This document shows positions 1 to 9,634 of a stretch of 29,581 nucleotides of DNA, one piece after another. Every line of letters begins with the position of its first letter. Position 1 is the stretch's first letter. The position numbers and the translations under genes are program-made. The notes beneath the pieces were generated by a model. The model was not told the DNA's origin and did no database searches. It saw nothing but the letters and a program-made list of their open reading frames with translations. Source of the DNA: Folioceros fuciformis. Lineage: Eukaryota; Anthocerotophyta; Anthocerotopsida; Anthocerotales. The stretch covers positions 328,735 through 358,315 of the forward strand of contig JBNGIO010006373.1 in assembly GCA_049999805.1 (NCBI GenBank). Reading direction: 5' to 3'.

Positions 1-596
1 ACGAGGTGCCGGGAAAGTGGAGTGAAGTCCCCAAATCTCATCGAAGATAATTGTGCGATGTGGTTCTTTGGGAAGTTCCAAACTTGACCTTGAAAGCTAT
101 GGTGGGTAGATACTTCAGCCAATACACGAGGAGTCGAAATGCAAGATATGTAGAGGCTGCAAGAGCATGTGCCCTGGAGGAAAAGCGCATGGGGTGTGAG
201 CGGCCCAAGAATTTCAAGCCTTTGATGGCTGATGACAAGGTGTGGCAAGACATCTTGACATGGGCACGGGTGGAGCTATGCCAACATGGGAACTTCCTCC
301 CTTCCAAGGGTCAATTGGCTGCAAAGGCATAGTTGGAAAAGGCAGTCGGGAAAGGTCCTAACCACTATGGCCGTTGTGGGAGGAAGGGATGGGTGTACAA
401 GTTCCACCACATACATGGTTGCCAACAACCTACTGATGATGAGATTGCATTCAGGGGGGATAGGAGGAGAGTGCCCGCCTTGACAGGAACCGCTCTCGAG
501 AGCGGATAGGAGGAGAGTGCCCGCCTGGACAGGAGGAGAGTGCCTGCCAGGAGAAGAGGATTTCCACTTATGCATGCCATCTGCATGATTGTGTAG
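1..596 (+). other. Unidentified stretch, open frame 51-332 then repeats
   Basis: This stretch lies upstream of the helicase exons. A frame opens at 51, ends at a TAG at 330-332 and is open again to about 508, where the repeats begin. The predicted peptide is basic and Trp/Cys-containing, with a GRYFSQYTRSRNARYVEAAR-like start. I recognise no helicase core motif (no DEAD box, no Walker A) and cannot assign a family. It could be a transposon gene remnant or intron sequence of the helicase gene. Confidence 0.3.
460..553. repeat. Degenerate GGAGAGTGCCCGCC repeats around a 16-bp palindrome
   Basis: A unit reading ataggaggagagtgcccgcc, followed by t/g-GACAGG, occurs at about 460-487 and 506-533. 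A third, shorter copy (aggagagtgcctgcc) follows directly. Between the first two copies sits the perfect 16-bp palindrome CCGCTCTCGAGAGCGG at 490-505. The block ends about 45 bp before the first recognisable helicase exon. Confidence 0.7.
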
Positions 597-1433
597 GTAA
601 TCAACTACGATTTGCAAGCTGATACAACATGGTATATTCATCGCGTAGGTTGGACAGGGAGAGCAGGACAAAGTGATGTTGCTATCACGCTAGTGAGTGC
701 CCGCATTGGAACTTTAGTGCTGCTCTCAATGCTCGTCATGCAGAACTTCCTCACAGCAACGATGAATTTGATAGGTTGGACCCAAAGATGAAGAGTTGTG
801 GAATGAGATCCAATCAGCATTGAATGGTGTGGAGGAGGTCGACAATGAAGGGAAGCATATCTTGGAGTATCCCCTACTGACAAACGCTGCTGTTGAATCT
901 TTGAGATATAGGGATGAGGTGAAAATCATAACCGTTTTTGTTGTGGCTACTAACATTATTGGCCTTCCTCATGGAGTTGCATATATCATTCTAATGTAGC
1001 TCTTGCATTTCCAGGATGTTGCTTGGAAGATCACCACGTTTGCTGTGAAAGAAGCACGAGTGAAGGAATTACGCATCGAGATCCTGAATTTAGAGAGGTA
1101 GGTTGCGAAACTTTCTACACTGCTACCATTCCTTCTCAAATCAACCAATGCAGTAGAATTGATGTTGTGTTATGTGCAGGTTGAAGGCTCATTTTGAGGA
1201 CAATCCTAAGGATCTGGGTGAGTCTCAGAAGGAAGCTAAGCTTGTGTTGGATTGGGAAAGCATGGGCTAATAAGATTACTTGCAAGGGTCTTGCAGAATT
1301 GTTACAGCACGACAAGGTGCTGAGTAAGAAAGCACCCGCTCAGCATCTTTCTACTATGCCGGAGTATTTGCAAGACCCAGCGGTCAAGGCTACTAGCAAA
1401 TCTCTGAAGCTGGCTGTTGAAGCTATCGGTTAA
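597..1433 (+). pseudogene. C-terminal exons of DBP9/DDX56-type (RH16) DEAD-box RNA helicase
   Basis: Five exons, 597-692, 775-918, 1015-1097, 1180-1217 and 1297-1433, join with canonical GT-AG borders and consistent phase into 165 residues. They begin at helicase motif VI (YIHRVGWTGRAGQS) and continue into the family's C-terminal signature: PLLTNAAVESLRYR, then LKAHFEDNPKDLELLQHDK, then an MPEYL motif. This tail is typical of DBP9/DDX56, nucleolar helicases of 60S subunit assembly known as RH16 in plants. Motif VI should read HRxGRxGR; here the first of those glycine-linked arginines is Trp (TGG at 639-641). No DEAD, Walker A or SAT motif is visible upstream in the window. It is either a fragment or a gene whose N-terminal exons lie beyond position 1. 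Frame stays open for 23 codons after the TAA. Family assignment is firm; pseudogene status is inferred from the missing core and the motif change. Confidence 0.75.
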
Positions 1434-1703
1434 GCCAAACAGCGCTACACCGCTGTTGAGCTGCGCAGAAGAGTGCTCGCCGAAGAGTCGAGTCCTTGAC
1501 TTTGTGTGTGTTGTGTGTAGGGATCTGCCCATCGTCGCCACGCGCTTGCAGCCTTGCTGTGAGGTAATTCCAAGGTATTCAGTGGCAATCGATTTTTTGG
1601 ATGGCACAACGGGCTCTCTAAAGTTTCTGGCTGACCTTTGCTTGACCTAACAAGCTCTCTATCTCAACAGGTTTGGCAGGTTTCTAGGCTTTTAGGTTTG
1701 GCT

Positions 1704-2646
1704 ATGGATGGGCAACAAGGTCATGGTGGTGAGTCTTCACTACAAAGACAGCCTTCCCAAACTTTTTCAAGTTATCTATTTGGCTTAAGAGGGGAGTCGA
1801 CAGTTCAAAGCTACAACTTTGAACAGTCCTCTCAGATGTAGAGCCAATCTCCAAGTCAACAAACATTACAAGGATGCTCCTTTCATGAGTAGCAAGCATT
1901 CTCAATGCCTCTGCTTGGAAGTGTCATGCTAGGCTTTCGTTTCAAACGGCCTGCACCAGGCAATGTCATTGACCTAGAAACTGGTCATGAGGTTCCAATT
2001 TCACAAGACACTGGCACAGGGTCAAAGAAGTATAGGGGGAAAAGTAAAAAACACTTGGAACTTGAAGGGGAGGATTGGGTTCGAAGGACAAGTGGTGGAA
2101 GGGGTCCACAATGGACTGAAAACCATACCATCCACTTGATCCACCTTAGGGGTTCTATGGAGGAGGATTTCATCAAAGCACCCAAGCAAGGTATCGATGT
2201 GTGGAACAAGCTCTACATGAGATTGTGTGCGGTCTGCCCGGGATTTCGACAAGGATTATCAGGCATGTCGTCAGAAGCACAAGAGCCTTATGAAGGATTA
2301 TAGGAAAGACAAAGCCGAGAACGAGACAAGTGGGCATGGAAGGTTTTGATAAATGTAAGTTTTTTTTATCTCATGGATGAATACCATGGTAAGCGTCCTA
2401 TGCTCAATTGCCATGCACATGCCAGCTCCCTTCCTAGGACATTTGCTATGCCCAGGGGGGGGGGGGGAGAGAACAAGGCAAGAAAAGGAGACCCGAGACT
2501 GGCAACTATGGAATAGATGGCCAAGCACATAGAATGTTTATTACAAGAGTACAAGGCAGTTGAAGCGCAAAAGTTGACAGCACTCCAATCCGTGAACGAC
2601 ACACTTGGCAACATACTTGATGCACAAACAGAACGCATGAGCTAGT
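1704..2646 (+). pseudogene. Harbinger ORF1, Myb/SANT-like DNA-binding protein, broken
   Basis: In PIF/Harbinger elements this protein binds DNA and helps bring the transposase to the element ends. The frame from ATG 1704 runs through two in-frame stops (near 1839 and 1890). It then enters a basic stretch and a tryptophan-bounded Myb/SANT-like domain with GPQWTENHTIHLIHLRG and GIDVWNKLYMRLCAVCPGF. An extra base near 2247 shifts the frame; in the next frame the expected helix continues (DKDYQACRQKHKSLMKDYRK) to a TGA near 2346. After an interval with a 13-G run (2455-2467), a second open segment at 2516-2646 encodes a helical tail (LLQEYKAVEAQKLTALQ). A pyrimidine-rich tract ending in CAG precedes the start, so the 5' leader may be spliced. 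Three lesions make it non-functional as read. Confidence 0.65.
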
Positions 2647-2740
2647 TTTGGTAGAATTTGCATTTCTAGTTTCTATCGTTCACCTTCGGTCCCAGACTTT
2701 GAGCTAAGGGTTGGTTTTGGAAATTTAAGTGTTTAAGTTT

Positions 2741-4017
2741 TTATTGTTCACCTTCGTTCTCCATCTCAGACTCTGATCCCAAAACCTCGTTTGCCCGTCT
2801 TTTCAAGTGCAATTCATACAAGCTTTTGGCTAAAGCCCTCCGACGTGCCATACCTTGTCTATAACCAACCCTTGCATATGGGGTTTGGTCTCCACCATTG
2901 GTATGGTCTTCCACATTCACCATATTTCGTCTTTGCCCATGCTTATCATACGCATTTTTGATTTCCTATAAAGTCTCTACAGCTACCCTTGAAGCTTCTT
3001 GTTGCAGTGGAGTCCGCCGCTGATGATTCCTAGAAGCGGATCTTTGAAGTTCAAGAGTAGCTTGATTGAACCATTCATCCTCAAAGCCATCATTATGCTC
3101 CACACACATGTTATGCAATACTAGGCATGCAGTAACAACAGAAGGCACATTTTTCAACTTCATATCATTTCGTTTTAGCAAACTACAAAAACCTATTTTT
3201 CAGCATGCCGTATGTCCTTTTCACCACCATTCGAGTACTAGATTGAATAAAATTCCCATTGGCTTCCTTCGGTGTAAATCCATCTTTATGCCCACATAAT
3301 GGAGTTAATAGATGTACTTGAGGCCAATAACCTGCATCTCCCTCTAAGGCAAACTCATCTAGCATACCTGCTGCACATCTCTTTCCAATTTCTGACCGCT
3401 CCCATAAGTTCCAATCATTCATGCTACCTGTCCAACCAAAATCATAATCCCAAACCATTCCTTTTGCATTCACTACTAATTGAAGCAAGCAACTATGAAA
3501 CCTCTTCTTATAATAATAGTCAGCATGGTACTCTTTTGGTGCTATGATGGGATCCCAAACCATTCCTTTTGCATTCACTACTAATTGAAGCAAGCAACTA
3601 TGAAACCTCTTCCTATAATAATAGTCAGCATGGTACTCTTTTGGTGCTATGATGGGAATATGGCTACCATCTACTGCTCCTATAACATAAGGATTTCCTC
3701 TCAATTCCTCAAACTCAGTTGCATACATCTCCATCTTACTTTTGGATGGCCATTGGATATACACATCATGCAAGATAGCCCTAAGAGCATTGCAAAATTG
3801 TAATACGATACCTTGAACAGTAGATGTATAGTGGACAACCTATCCCCACAGCCAAGCGCATTAAACTAATGGATACTCGAGCATCCACTGGGATTGCATC
3901 TCTAGTAATTCTATCTTGTTTTTGAAGTATCGGTGCCAACTTCATACAAATGAAGTCAAAGGTAGGTCTACTTACACGCATCCTGTTCTTGAACAACTCT
4001 GCAGTGTATGTCTCCAT
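2741..4017 (-). pseudogene. PIF/Harbinger (HARBI1-like) DDE transposase, broken
   Basis: The transposase would cut and rejoin element ends at TTA sites. Reading on the minus strand, an N-terminal helical part (VSRPTFDFICMKLAPILQ) is followed by a frameshift near 3840. The catalytic core follows: first Asp in GAVDGSHIP, second Asp in GSMNDWNLW, a GDAGYWP segment, then TRMVVKRTYGMLKNRF. A stop with a frameshift near 3183 precedes the LHNMC segment typical of this family's end. A further in-frame TAG at 2966-2968 separates a basic tail ending at 2741. In the family, the third catalytic residue is the Glu of the ERxFGxLKxRF signature; here it is Lys (AAA). A 105-bp in-frame duplication also sits between the first and second Asp. 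Family call is secure and the copy is clearly dead. Confidence 0.85.
3447..3656. repeat. 105-bp tandem duplication inside the transposase
   Basis: Copies at 3447-3551 and 3552-3656 are almost identical; the obvious difference is tctt/tcct, giving Lys versus Arg. The unit is 35 codons long, so the frame is kept. It repeats the segment PIIAPKEYHADYYY to GMVWD between the first and second catalytic Asp. Confidence 0.9.
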
Positions 4018-4308
4018 AAGGCTGGTGTGAAAGAACGTTGAATGACCTAATGATGCCGGCTACGCCTATGTGCATGTGAACCCCTGTTAGTGCCTGCCTC
4101 ATTGTTCTGCAACATATGAACGGTAGTAGAAATACTAGCTTATAAATTCAAAAGCAAAGTAGCTTCTAACGCCATATACAACATGATGCCTATCAGAAAA
4201 ACACACCACAAGTTTCGTTCATGGGGATCCATGATAAACCCTAAGCGAAGCCCTCCACTCAAGGTCCAAGCTCCAAGCCTTAAGCCTTTGGCCGCATAAA
4301 CTAGAGCC

Positions 4309-4674
4309 TTATTATATACACCTCTATGAGTAAAATGGTGGGTCCATGTGAAAGAGGGTGGGACCACATGTGAAAAAATATATCGGTCTTGTGAAACGAG
4401 GAATGAGGAAAACCCCACCTTGGCCATGCCGGGGTGGTATACATTGCCCACCGTGGCGCTGATACGCGCCACATGTCAATGACATGCGCTGAAAAATGTA
4501 CCAGGCTTGTGAAACGGGCCTTAGGAGACGGGGAGTCCGACCTGTGGAGCAATGGAGGCACATTTTCTTTCACACGGATGACAGGGTGGACCCACGGCAA
4601 CAAGAGTTGTCTACTGCAGCCGTGAAGCGTGAGGCCTGAAGCTGGGAGCCCACCGTGAGAAAAATTGGGGTGCA
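4309..4674. other. Gene-free interval before the NOG1 copy
   Basis: I see no credible gene here. A short direct repeat, (g)gtcttgtgaaacgagg and ggcttgtgaaacgggcc, occurs about 120 bp apart at about 4385 and 4504. Nothing here resembles the probable LTR found at 8.1-8.5 kb, so there is no recognisable 5' LTR in front of the NOG1-Copia unit. Confidence 0.5.
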
Positions 4675-6486
4675 ATGCTGCTCTACAACTTCAAAAAGAT
4701 CACGGTGGTGCCTACGGGCAAGGATTTTGTGGATATTGTGCTCTCCCGGACCCAGCGGCAGACACCAACAGTGGTGCACAAAGGTTACGCGAGATATCGC
4801 ATCCGTCAATTCTACATGCGCAAGGTGAAGTTCACTCAGCAGACCTTTCACGATAAAGATCACTTTGGCGCAAGAGAACACTACTTGGAATTTAGTGGAC
4901 AAGATTGCCAAGGATTACGTTTGCCTGCTGAAGTATGGAGATTCTTTGTACCGGAGCAAGCAGCTGAAGAAGGCAGCGTTGGGAAGGATGTGCACACTAA
5001 TGAAGAGGATCGGGCCTAGGCTAGCCTACCTGGAGCAGGTTAGGCAACATATGTCACGGCTCCCTTCCATTGACCCTAACACGAGGACTATTCTCATCTG
5101 TGGGTATCGAAACGTGGGGAAGAGTTCCTTCATCAACAAGATGACGAGGGCCGATGTTGATGTGCAGCCGTATGCATTTACGACTAAATCCCTGTTTGTA
5201 GGTCACACGGATTATAAATATCTGAGATGGCAGGTGATTGATACGCATGGCATTCTGGATCATCCGCGGGAGGACCGTAATACTATCGAAATGCTGAGTG
5301 TGACTGCATTGGCACATCTCCGTGCGGCTATGCTTTTTGTTTGTGATCTTTCTGGGGCATGCGGCATTCTCTAGCATAGCAAGCTGCTCTGTTCCACAGC
5401 ATCAAGCCCTTGTTTGCCAACAAACCTGTGTTGATTGCCTGCAACAAGATCGACTTGCAGCCCTTGGGGACGCTGTCTGAGGATGAGAGGCAGCTTCTTG
5501 GTGATATGAGGAGGGAGGCTGCTAGGTGTTCGGCAGGGGTGTTTGCCGATTCTAGCTCTCTGGATGAGGAGATTTGTTTGCTGACCATGAGCACCCTGAC
5601 AGAGATGGGAGTGATAGCGGTAAGAAATGCAACTTGTGAGCGTTTGCTTCAGCAAAGAGTGGAGGTGAAGATGAAGTCAAAGAAAATGAATGATTGTCTG
5701 AACAAGATACATGTGGCAATGCCCAAGGCCAGAGATGCGAAGGATCGACCACCTTGCATTCCGCAGGCTGTGCTGGAGTTGCAGGTAGAAGGTATATCTA
5801 TCTCTCAAGGCAGGGTACTTGGAAGGGGCATGGAGAACAAGCATGGTGGTGCTGGAGTGTATTCTGCCAATCTCCACAAGCACTACTTGCTGCTGGATGA
5901 CAGCTGGAAGGATGACATCGTGCCTGAGATTGTCGATGGTCATAACATCGCAAACTTTTTGGATACTGACATCCTGTAGAGGCTTGATGAGTTGGAGCAG
6001 GAAGAGGCTGCCAGTGAGGTAGCTGAGGGTGGAGATGAGGTCATGGAAGAAGGAGAAGAACTCACTGAAGAGGAGAAGAAGGCTCTTGCGGCGATTCGGA
6101 GGTGGAAGAAACAGCTGCTGTTGGAGCATAGATCAAAGAAAACTATAGGTCACAGCAAGTCTGTCATGCCAAGGACAGCAGATCGGGATGGCATGTTGTC
6201 CACTAATAGAATGGGAAGACACCTTCGCTCCCTAGGCTTAGATCCAAGTGCTGCTGTTGAGAGAGCTCAAAGTAAGTCTGTCTCTAGGAGAGGAAGGAAG
6301 AGAGATAAGTCAGTGAGCATGCCTGTTGAGGATGTGGATGCCATGGACATTGATAAGCCGAGCAAGAGACTGAAGACAAGGTCCAGATCACGCTCACGTC
6401 CTGTTCTTGAAGCCCAACCTAGAAGACCAAGGCCATTAAGCTGGTGAAGAAGGCTGTCAAGCAGAGGAACAAGGATGCCTCTCATG
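4675..6486 (+). pseudogene. NOG1: Intronless broken copy of nucleolar GTPase NOG1
   Basis: NOG1 is a conserved Obg-type GTPase of nucleolar/nuclear pre-60S ribosome assembly. The copy starts at the family N-terminus ([33 protein letters not shown]). It has a G1 loop GYRNVGKSS, switch region [21 protein letters not shown]3 as DTHG, G4 as NKID, and the late landmarks AACERLL-like (ATCERLL), HGGAGVYSA, DGHNIANFLD and NRMGRHLRSLGLDPS. Lesions: a deletion of about 27 residues plus frameshift near 4855; G3 Pro to His; a frameshift and TAG near 5370-5375; TAG at 5977-5979; and a frame change near 6425, after which a lysine-rich NOG1 tail is still readable to about 6486. No introns remain across some 1.8 kb, so it looks like a processed retrocopy. 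It passes without a gap into Copia sequence. Confidence 0.9.
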
Positions 6487-8052
6487 CTGACGGATTGTGG
6501 GGAGCCCTCTTGTTACCAAGAGGCCATGTCAGTGATTGACAAGGACAAGTGGGAGAAGGCGATGCAGTCACGGATGGATTCGCTCCATAAGAACCAAACT
6601 TGGGAGTTGGTTCGGTTGCCTAAGGGCAAGACGGCGTTGCCATGCAAATGGGTGTATAAGATGAAGGACATACCCCATTATGGCAAACCCAAGTACAAGG
6701 CACAATTGGTTGCGAAGGGTTTTAAGCAACAGCAAGGTATTGACTTTGATGAGATTTTCTCACCGGTTGTCAAAATGACCACCTTGCGATGTGTTCTTGG
6801 TCTGGTTGCAAGGCTCGACATGGAACTTGTCCAGATGGATGTGAAGTCGGCATTTTTGCATGGTGATCTCTAGGAAGAGTTATACATGCAGCAACCAGAG
6901 GGTTTCATTGAGAAGGGCAAAGAGAATCTGGTGTGCAGGTTAAAGAAGAGCCTTTATGGTTTGAACCAGGTACCCAGGGAGTGGTATTTCAAGCTCCACT
7001 CATTTATACTTTCTCAAGGCTACAAGCGTAGCGATGAGGATCATTGCCTCTATACGAAGCAAGCTAAGGATGAAAGCTTGCTCATTCTGGTCCTCTTTGT
7101 GGATGAGTGCTAATTGCTAGGATTAACAGTGATGAGATTTCAGCGTTGAAGTCAAAGTTGAATGGTCGCTTTGACATGACAGACTTGGGAGAGGCAAGCC
7201 ATATTTTTGGCATGCGTATTTGTCGAGACAGACAGAAGCGTTTGCTGTACTTGTCTCAGACTGAATACATTAACAAGGTGCTTCAACGCTTCAATATGGA
7301 GAGGGGGAAGGTATTAGTACTCTGTTGCCTCCATATGTGGAACTGTCGAGCAAGGATTGCTCAAGCTCTACGGAGGACAAAGCTGAAATGGAGAAGGTTC
7401 CATACTCATCAGCTGTAGGGAGTTTGATGTATGCAATGATTGCTACACATCCTGACATTGCCTTTGCAGTGGGAGTGGTTAGCAGGTTCATGTCAAACCC
7501 TGGCAAGAAGCATTGGGAGGTAGTGGAAGGAGTTATGAGGTACTTGAATGGTACGAAAGCTTTGTGCTTATGTTTTGGTAGTGAAGATGCATCTGTCGTG
7601 GGATATGCGGATGTTGATTATGCAAGGGATATGGACAAAAGAAGGTCCACATCAAGTTACGTCTTCATGTGCACAGGAGGGGCAGTCTCATGGGATCTTG
7701 TTTGCAATTATGTATAACGCTATCTACCATAGAGGCCGAGTATGTTGCAGCGACTGAGGCATGCAAGGAAGCCATGTGGCTTCCTCGTCTAGTGGGAGAT
7801 TTAGGGATCAAGGTTGCGCTACCAATGTTGCATTGTGATATCCAAAGTGCTATCCAATTGGCGAAGAATCCACTGTTTCATGCGAAGACCAAACATGTGG
7901 AAGTGAAGTATCACTTCATTCGAGAGGTGTTGGAAGACAAGAGGGTACAACTTGTCAAAGTTCACACTAGTCAGAACCCTGCAGATGTTCTTACCAAGGG
8001 GCTCTCTACGGAGCAATTCGCACAAGCTCGGACACTCATGGGCATGAGGTAG
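6475..8052 (+). mobile_element. Copia-type retrotransposon remnant: reverse transcriptase and RNase H
   Basis: This is the 3' part of a Ty1/Copia pol gene in four frames. Reverse transcriptase landmarks are CKWVYKMK, YKAQLVAKGFKQQQGIDF, EIFSPVVKMTTLRCVL, QMDVKSAFLHGDL, LKKSLYGLNQVPREWY and the active-site region LFVDE. RNase H and end landmarks are GSLMYAM, DYARDMDKRRSTSSYVF, LSTIEAEYVAATEACKEA, KHVEVKYHFIRE and NPADVLTKGL, with a TAG at 8050-8052. Damage: a TAG at 6871-6873 and frame changes near 7108, 7318 and 7690. The first falls on the FVDD active site and destroys it. Gag, protease and integrase are absent; in their place, on the same strand, lies the NOG1 copy. It cannot move by itself. 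Confidence 0.9.
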
Positions 8053-8552
8053 ACCACTCTCCTATGAAGGTAAATTGGCCTTTAAGTGGTAGGTTGTAGG
8101 GTTATTAAAGCCCAATGTGCTTAGACTAATATGATTAGTCTAATTAAATTAATGTGATTAGTCTAAAATTAGCAACTAATTAAGTATCATTAGTTTAGAT
8201 TAGCTTAAGCTAATCCTTAACAAGCTTCTTGCATAGCTTCCTATGAGCTTTTCTAGAGGGTATAAATACCCTCTTGAGCTCCCTTTGTAATAGAGCTGTA
8301 AGAGACACTGTGAGACCTCTCTTTCTCCTCTCCTCTTCTCCTTCATCATGTGGCTCCCTTTCCGATCCTTCAAGGGTGACAGAGTCGTGTACAACCCAAA
8401 CCCAAACATCTATTTTCTGGCAAACGATCAATAGGCAGGACGGAACGAAGGTAATAAGCTTCCGTGCGTGGAAGGAATACGGTCGGAAGTGCGTTTTGAG
8501 GACTCCGGTAGATAGTGGGTACGGCATATTGTGGACCATGCATCTGGCATAG
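8053..8552 (+). repeat. Probable 3' LTR and downstream flank of the Copia remnant
   Basis: The sequence directly after the pol stop is purine-rich (aagtggtaggttgtaggg, about 8083-8102), a possible polypurine tract. An AT-rich block with repeated attagtcta/gattagtc motifs follows. A TATA box (tataaatacc, 8261-8270) and a pyrimidine-rich stretch come next, the layout of a plant Copia LTR. No second copy exists in the window to define its ends, so the limits are rough. Confidence 0.45.
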
Positions 8553-8639
8553 TCCTCCGCGAGAGTCTCTTTTTGTTTTGTGTGGCTTTATCTGAGTTAG
8601 AACGAGACTTGCCAAGGACACTTAGGTGGGCCACGCCGT

Positions 8640-9191
8640 AACATGAAGCGGTTAAGAGCTCATGGTAGACGGGCTCACCCCATCGCTCCTCTTCTCAACA
8701 AATACTTCCATGTACAAGAAGCGAACATCCTTCTGATTAATGAGTTGCTGCTGCTATCTAGCTACCTAGGAGCACTAGACCTCCAACGGCGAGGATTTCT
8801 CGTTGTATGGTGGCATGCTGTGCATAAAGTATCTGCGTGCTGACATGGAAGTGTTCGTTGACAAGACAAGGTATGTATTGTCCGATGCCTTGTCTGAAAC
8901 AGGTCCTGCTATTGTGACCGTGATCGCTGATGAAACAAATTGAACGTTCTGGCACTGATCCTTACGAGGATGTGGTTGTCCTCAACAAGAATCTTTGGCC
9001 CCCGTTAGCAAACTGTTCCGTGACCTGTACACCAAGTCTCGCAACTGGATGGAAAGGTACAGTCACCGGAGAACGCAGTTAACCAGTCAAGCAACGCCGG
9101 GCGCAAGGAGGAAGCGTCAAGCCTACCTACGGAGGACAGGCTTGTTCTCATTACGTGGCCTCCCTCTATGAGCCCCGGTTTAAATTCTGTT
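8640..9191. other. Interval without an assignable gene
   Basis: Between the LTR-like region and the PPR relic no long frame stands out. On + at 8845-9060, fragments such as MEVFVDKTRYVLSDAL and GTDPYEDVVVLNKNLWPP occur in different frames and look like decayed coding sequence. I could not assign them to a family. Confidence 0.3.
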
Positions 9192-9634
9192 TCAATTCGG
9201 TCTACGTCGCTCTGCGCAGGCACTGGCCATGAGCACAGATGGAGACGCCCTCTGAGAATCCAGCCCAACAACCCTTTCAAAATACCACAGAGCCCTCCCT
9301 GTATCCCCGCAACTTCTGCAGGCGTTCAACAAATTCGTCAAGCTCACCACATTATTTTGGTCCTGACATGACAATAGAATCCTCTGCGCCTCATCCAACT
9401 GGCCTGCACGACCAATCGCAAGATTTGTCATGTGATTGTAAGAGACTGGGTTTGATGCCATGCTGCTCGGCCATGGACTCAATTTGCTTGCGACCTTTGT
9501 GGACCAGATCCTCATGACTGCATGCTGGTGAAAGGCAAGTAGAAGTAGCATCACCAGGCTGGATACCGGCAACTCTTACTATTTCCTCAAAACGAGTTAG
9601 TGTCTTGTGACAATCTTGCTCGGACCCTGTTTCT
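9192..9634 (-). pseudogene. PPR-protein relic with a frameshift
   Basis: On the minus strand, a frame with LVHKGRKQIESMAEQHGIKP breaks off near 9440. The next frame takes over with SYNHMTNLAIGRAGQLDEAQ, NVVSLTNLLNACRSCGDTG and ALWYFERVVGLDSQ. This order matches the final PPR motif plus the E1 region of PLS-type PPR proteins (compare GLVNKGRQYFEAMCKDYGI, MVDVLGRAGHLHEAL and WHTLMSTCRKWGN in the neighbouring gene). The stop is at 9192-9194 and no PPR array remains upstream of about 9634. It lies head to head with the intact PPR gene, under 100 bp from its ATG. A dead fragment of an older, divergent PPR gene is the simplest reading. Confidence 0.7.

Larger units (their letters stand above)
1611..4308. 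mobile_element. Decayed PIF/Harbinger DNA transposon (limits tentative)
   Basis: A Myb/SANT-like ORF on + (1704-2646) and a DDE transposase on - (2741-4017) converge, the two-gene content expected of PIF/Harbinger elements. Both are broken by stops and frameshifts. A candidate right end lies at about 4271-4308, reading on the minus strand GGCTCTAGTTTATGCGGCC and flanked by TTA at 4309-4311, the usual target-site trinucleotide. A weakly similar GGGCTCTCTAAAGTTTCTGG starts at 1611, but no TTA precedes it. The right end is plausible and the left end is a guess. Confidence 0.6.
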
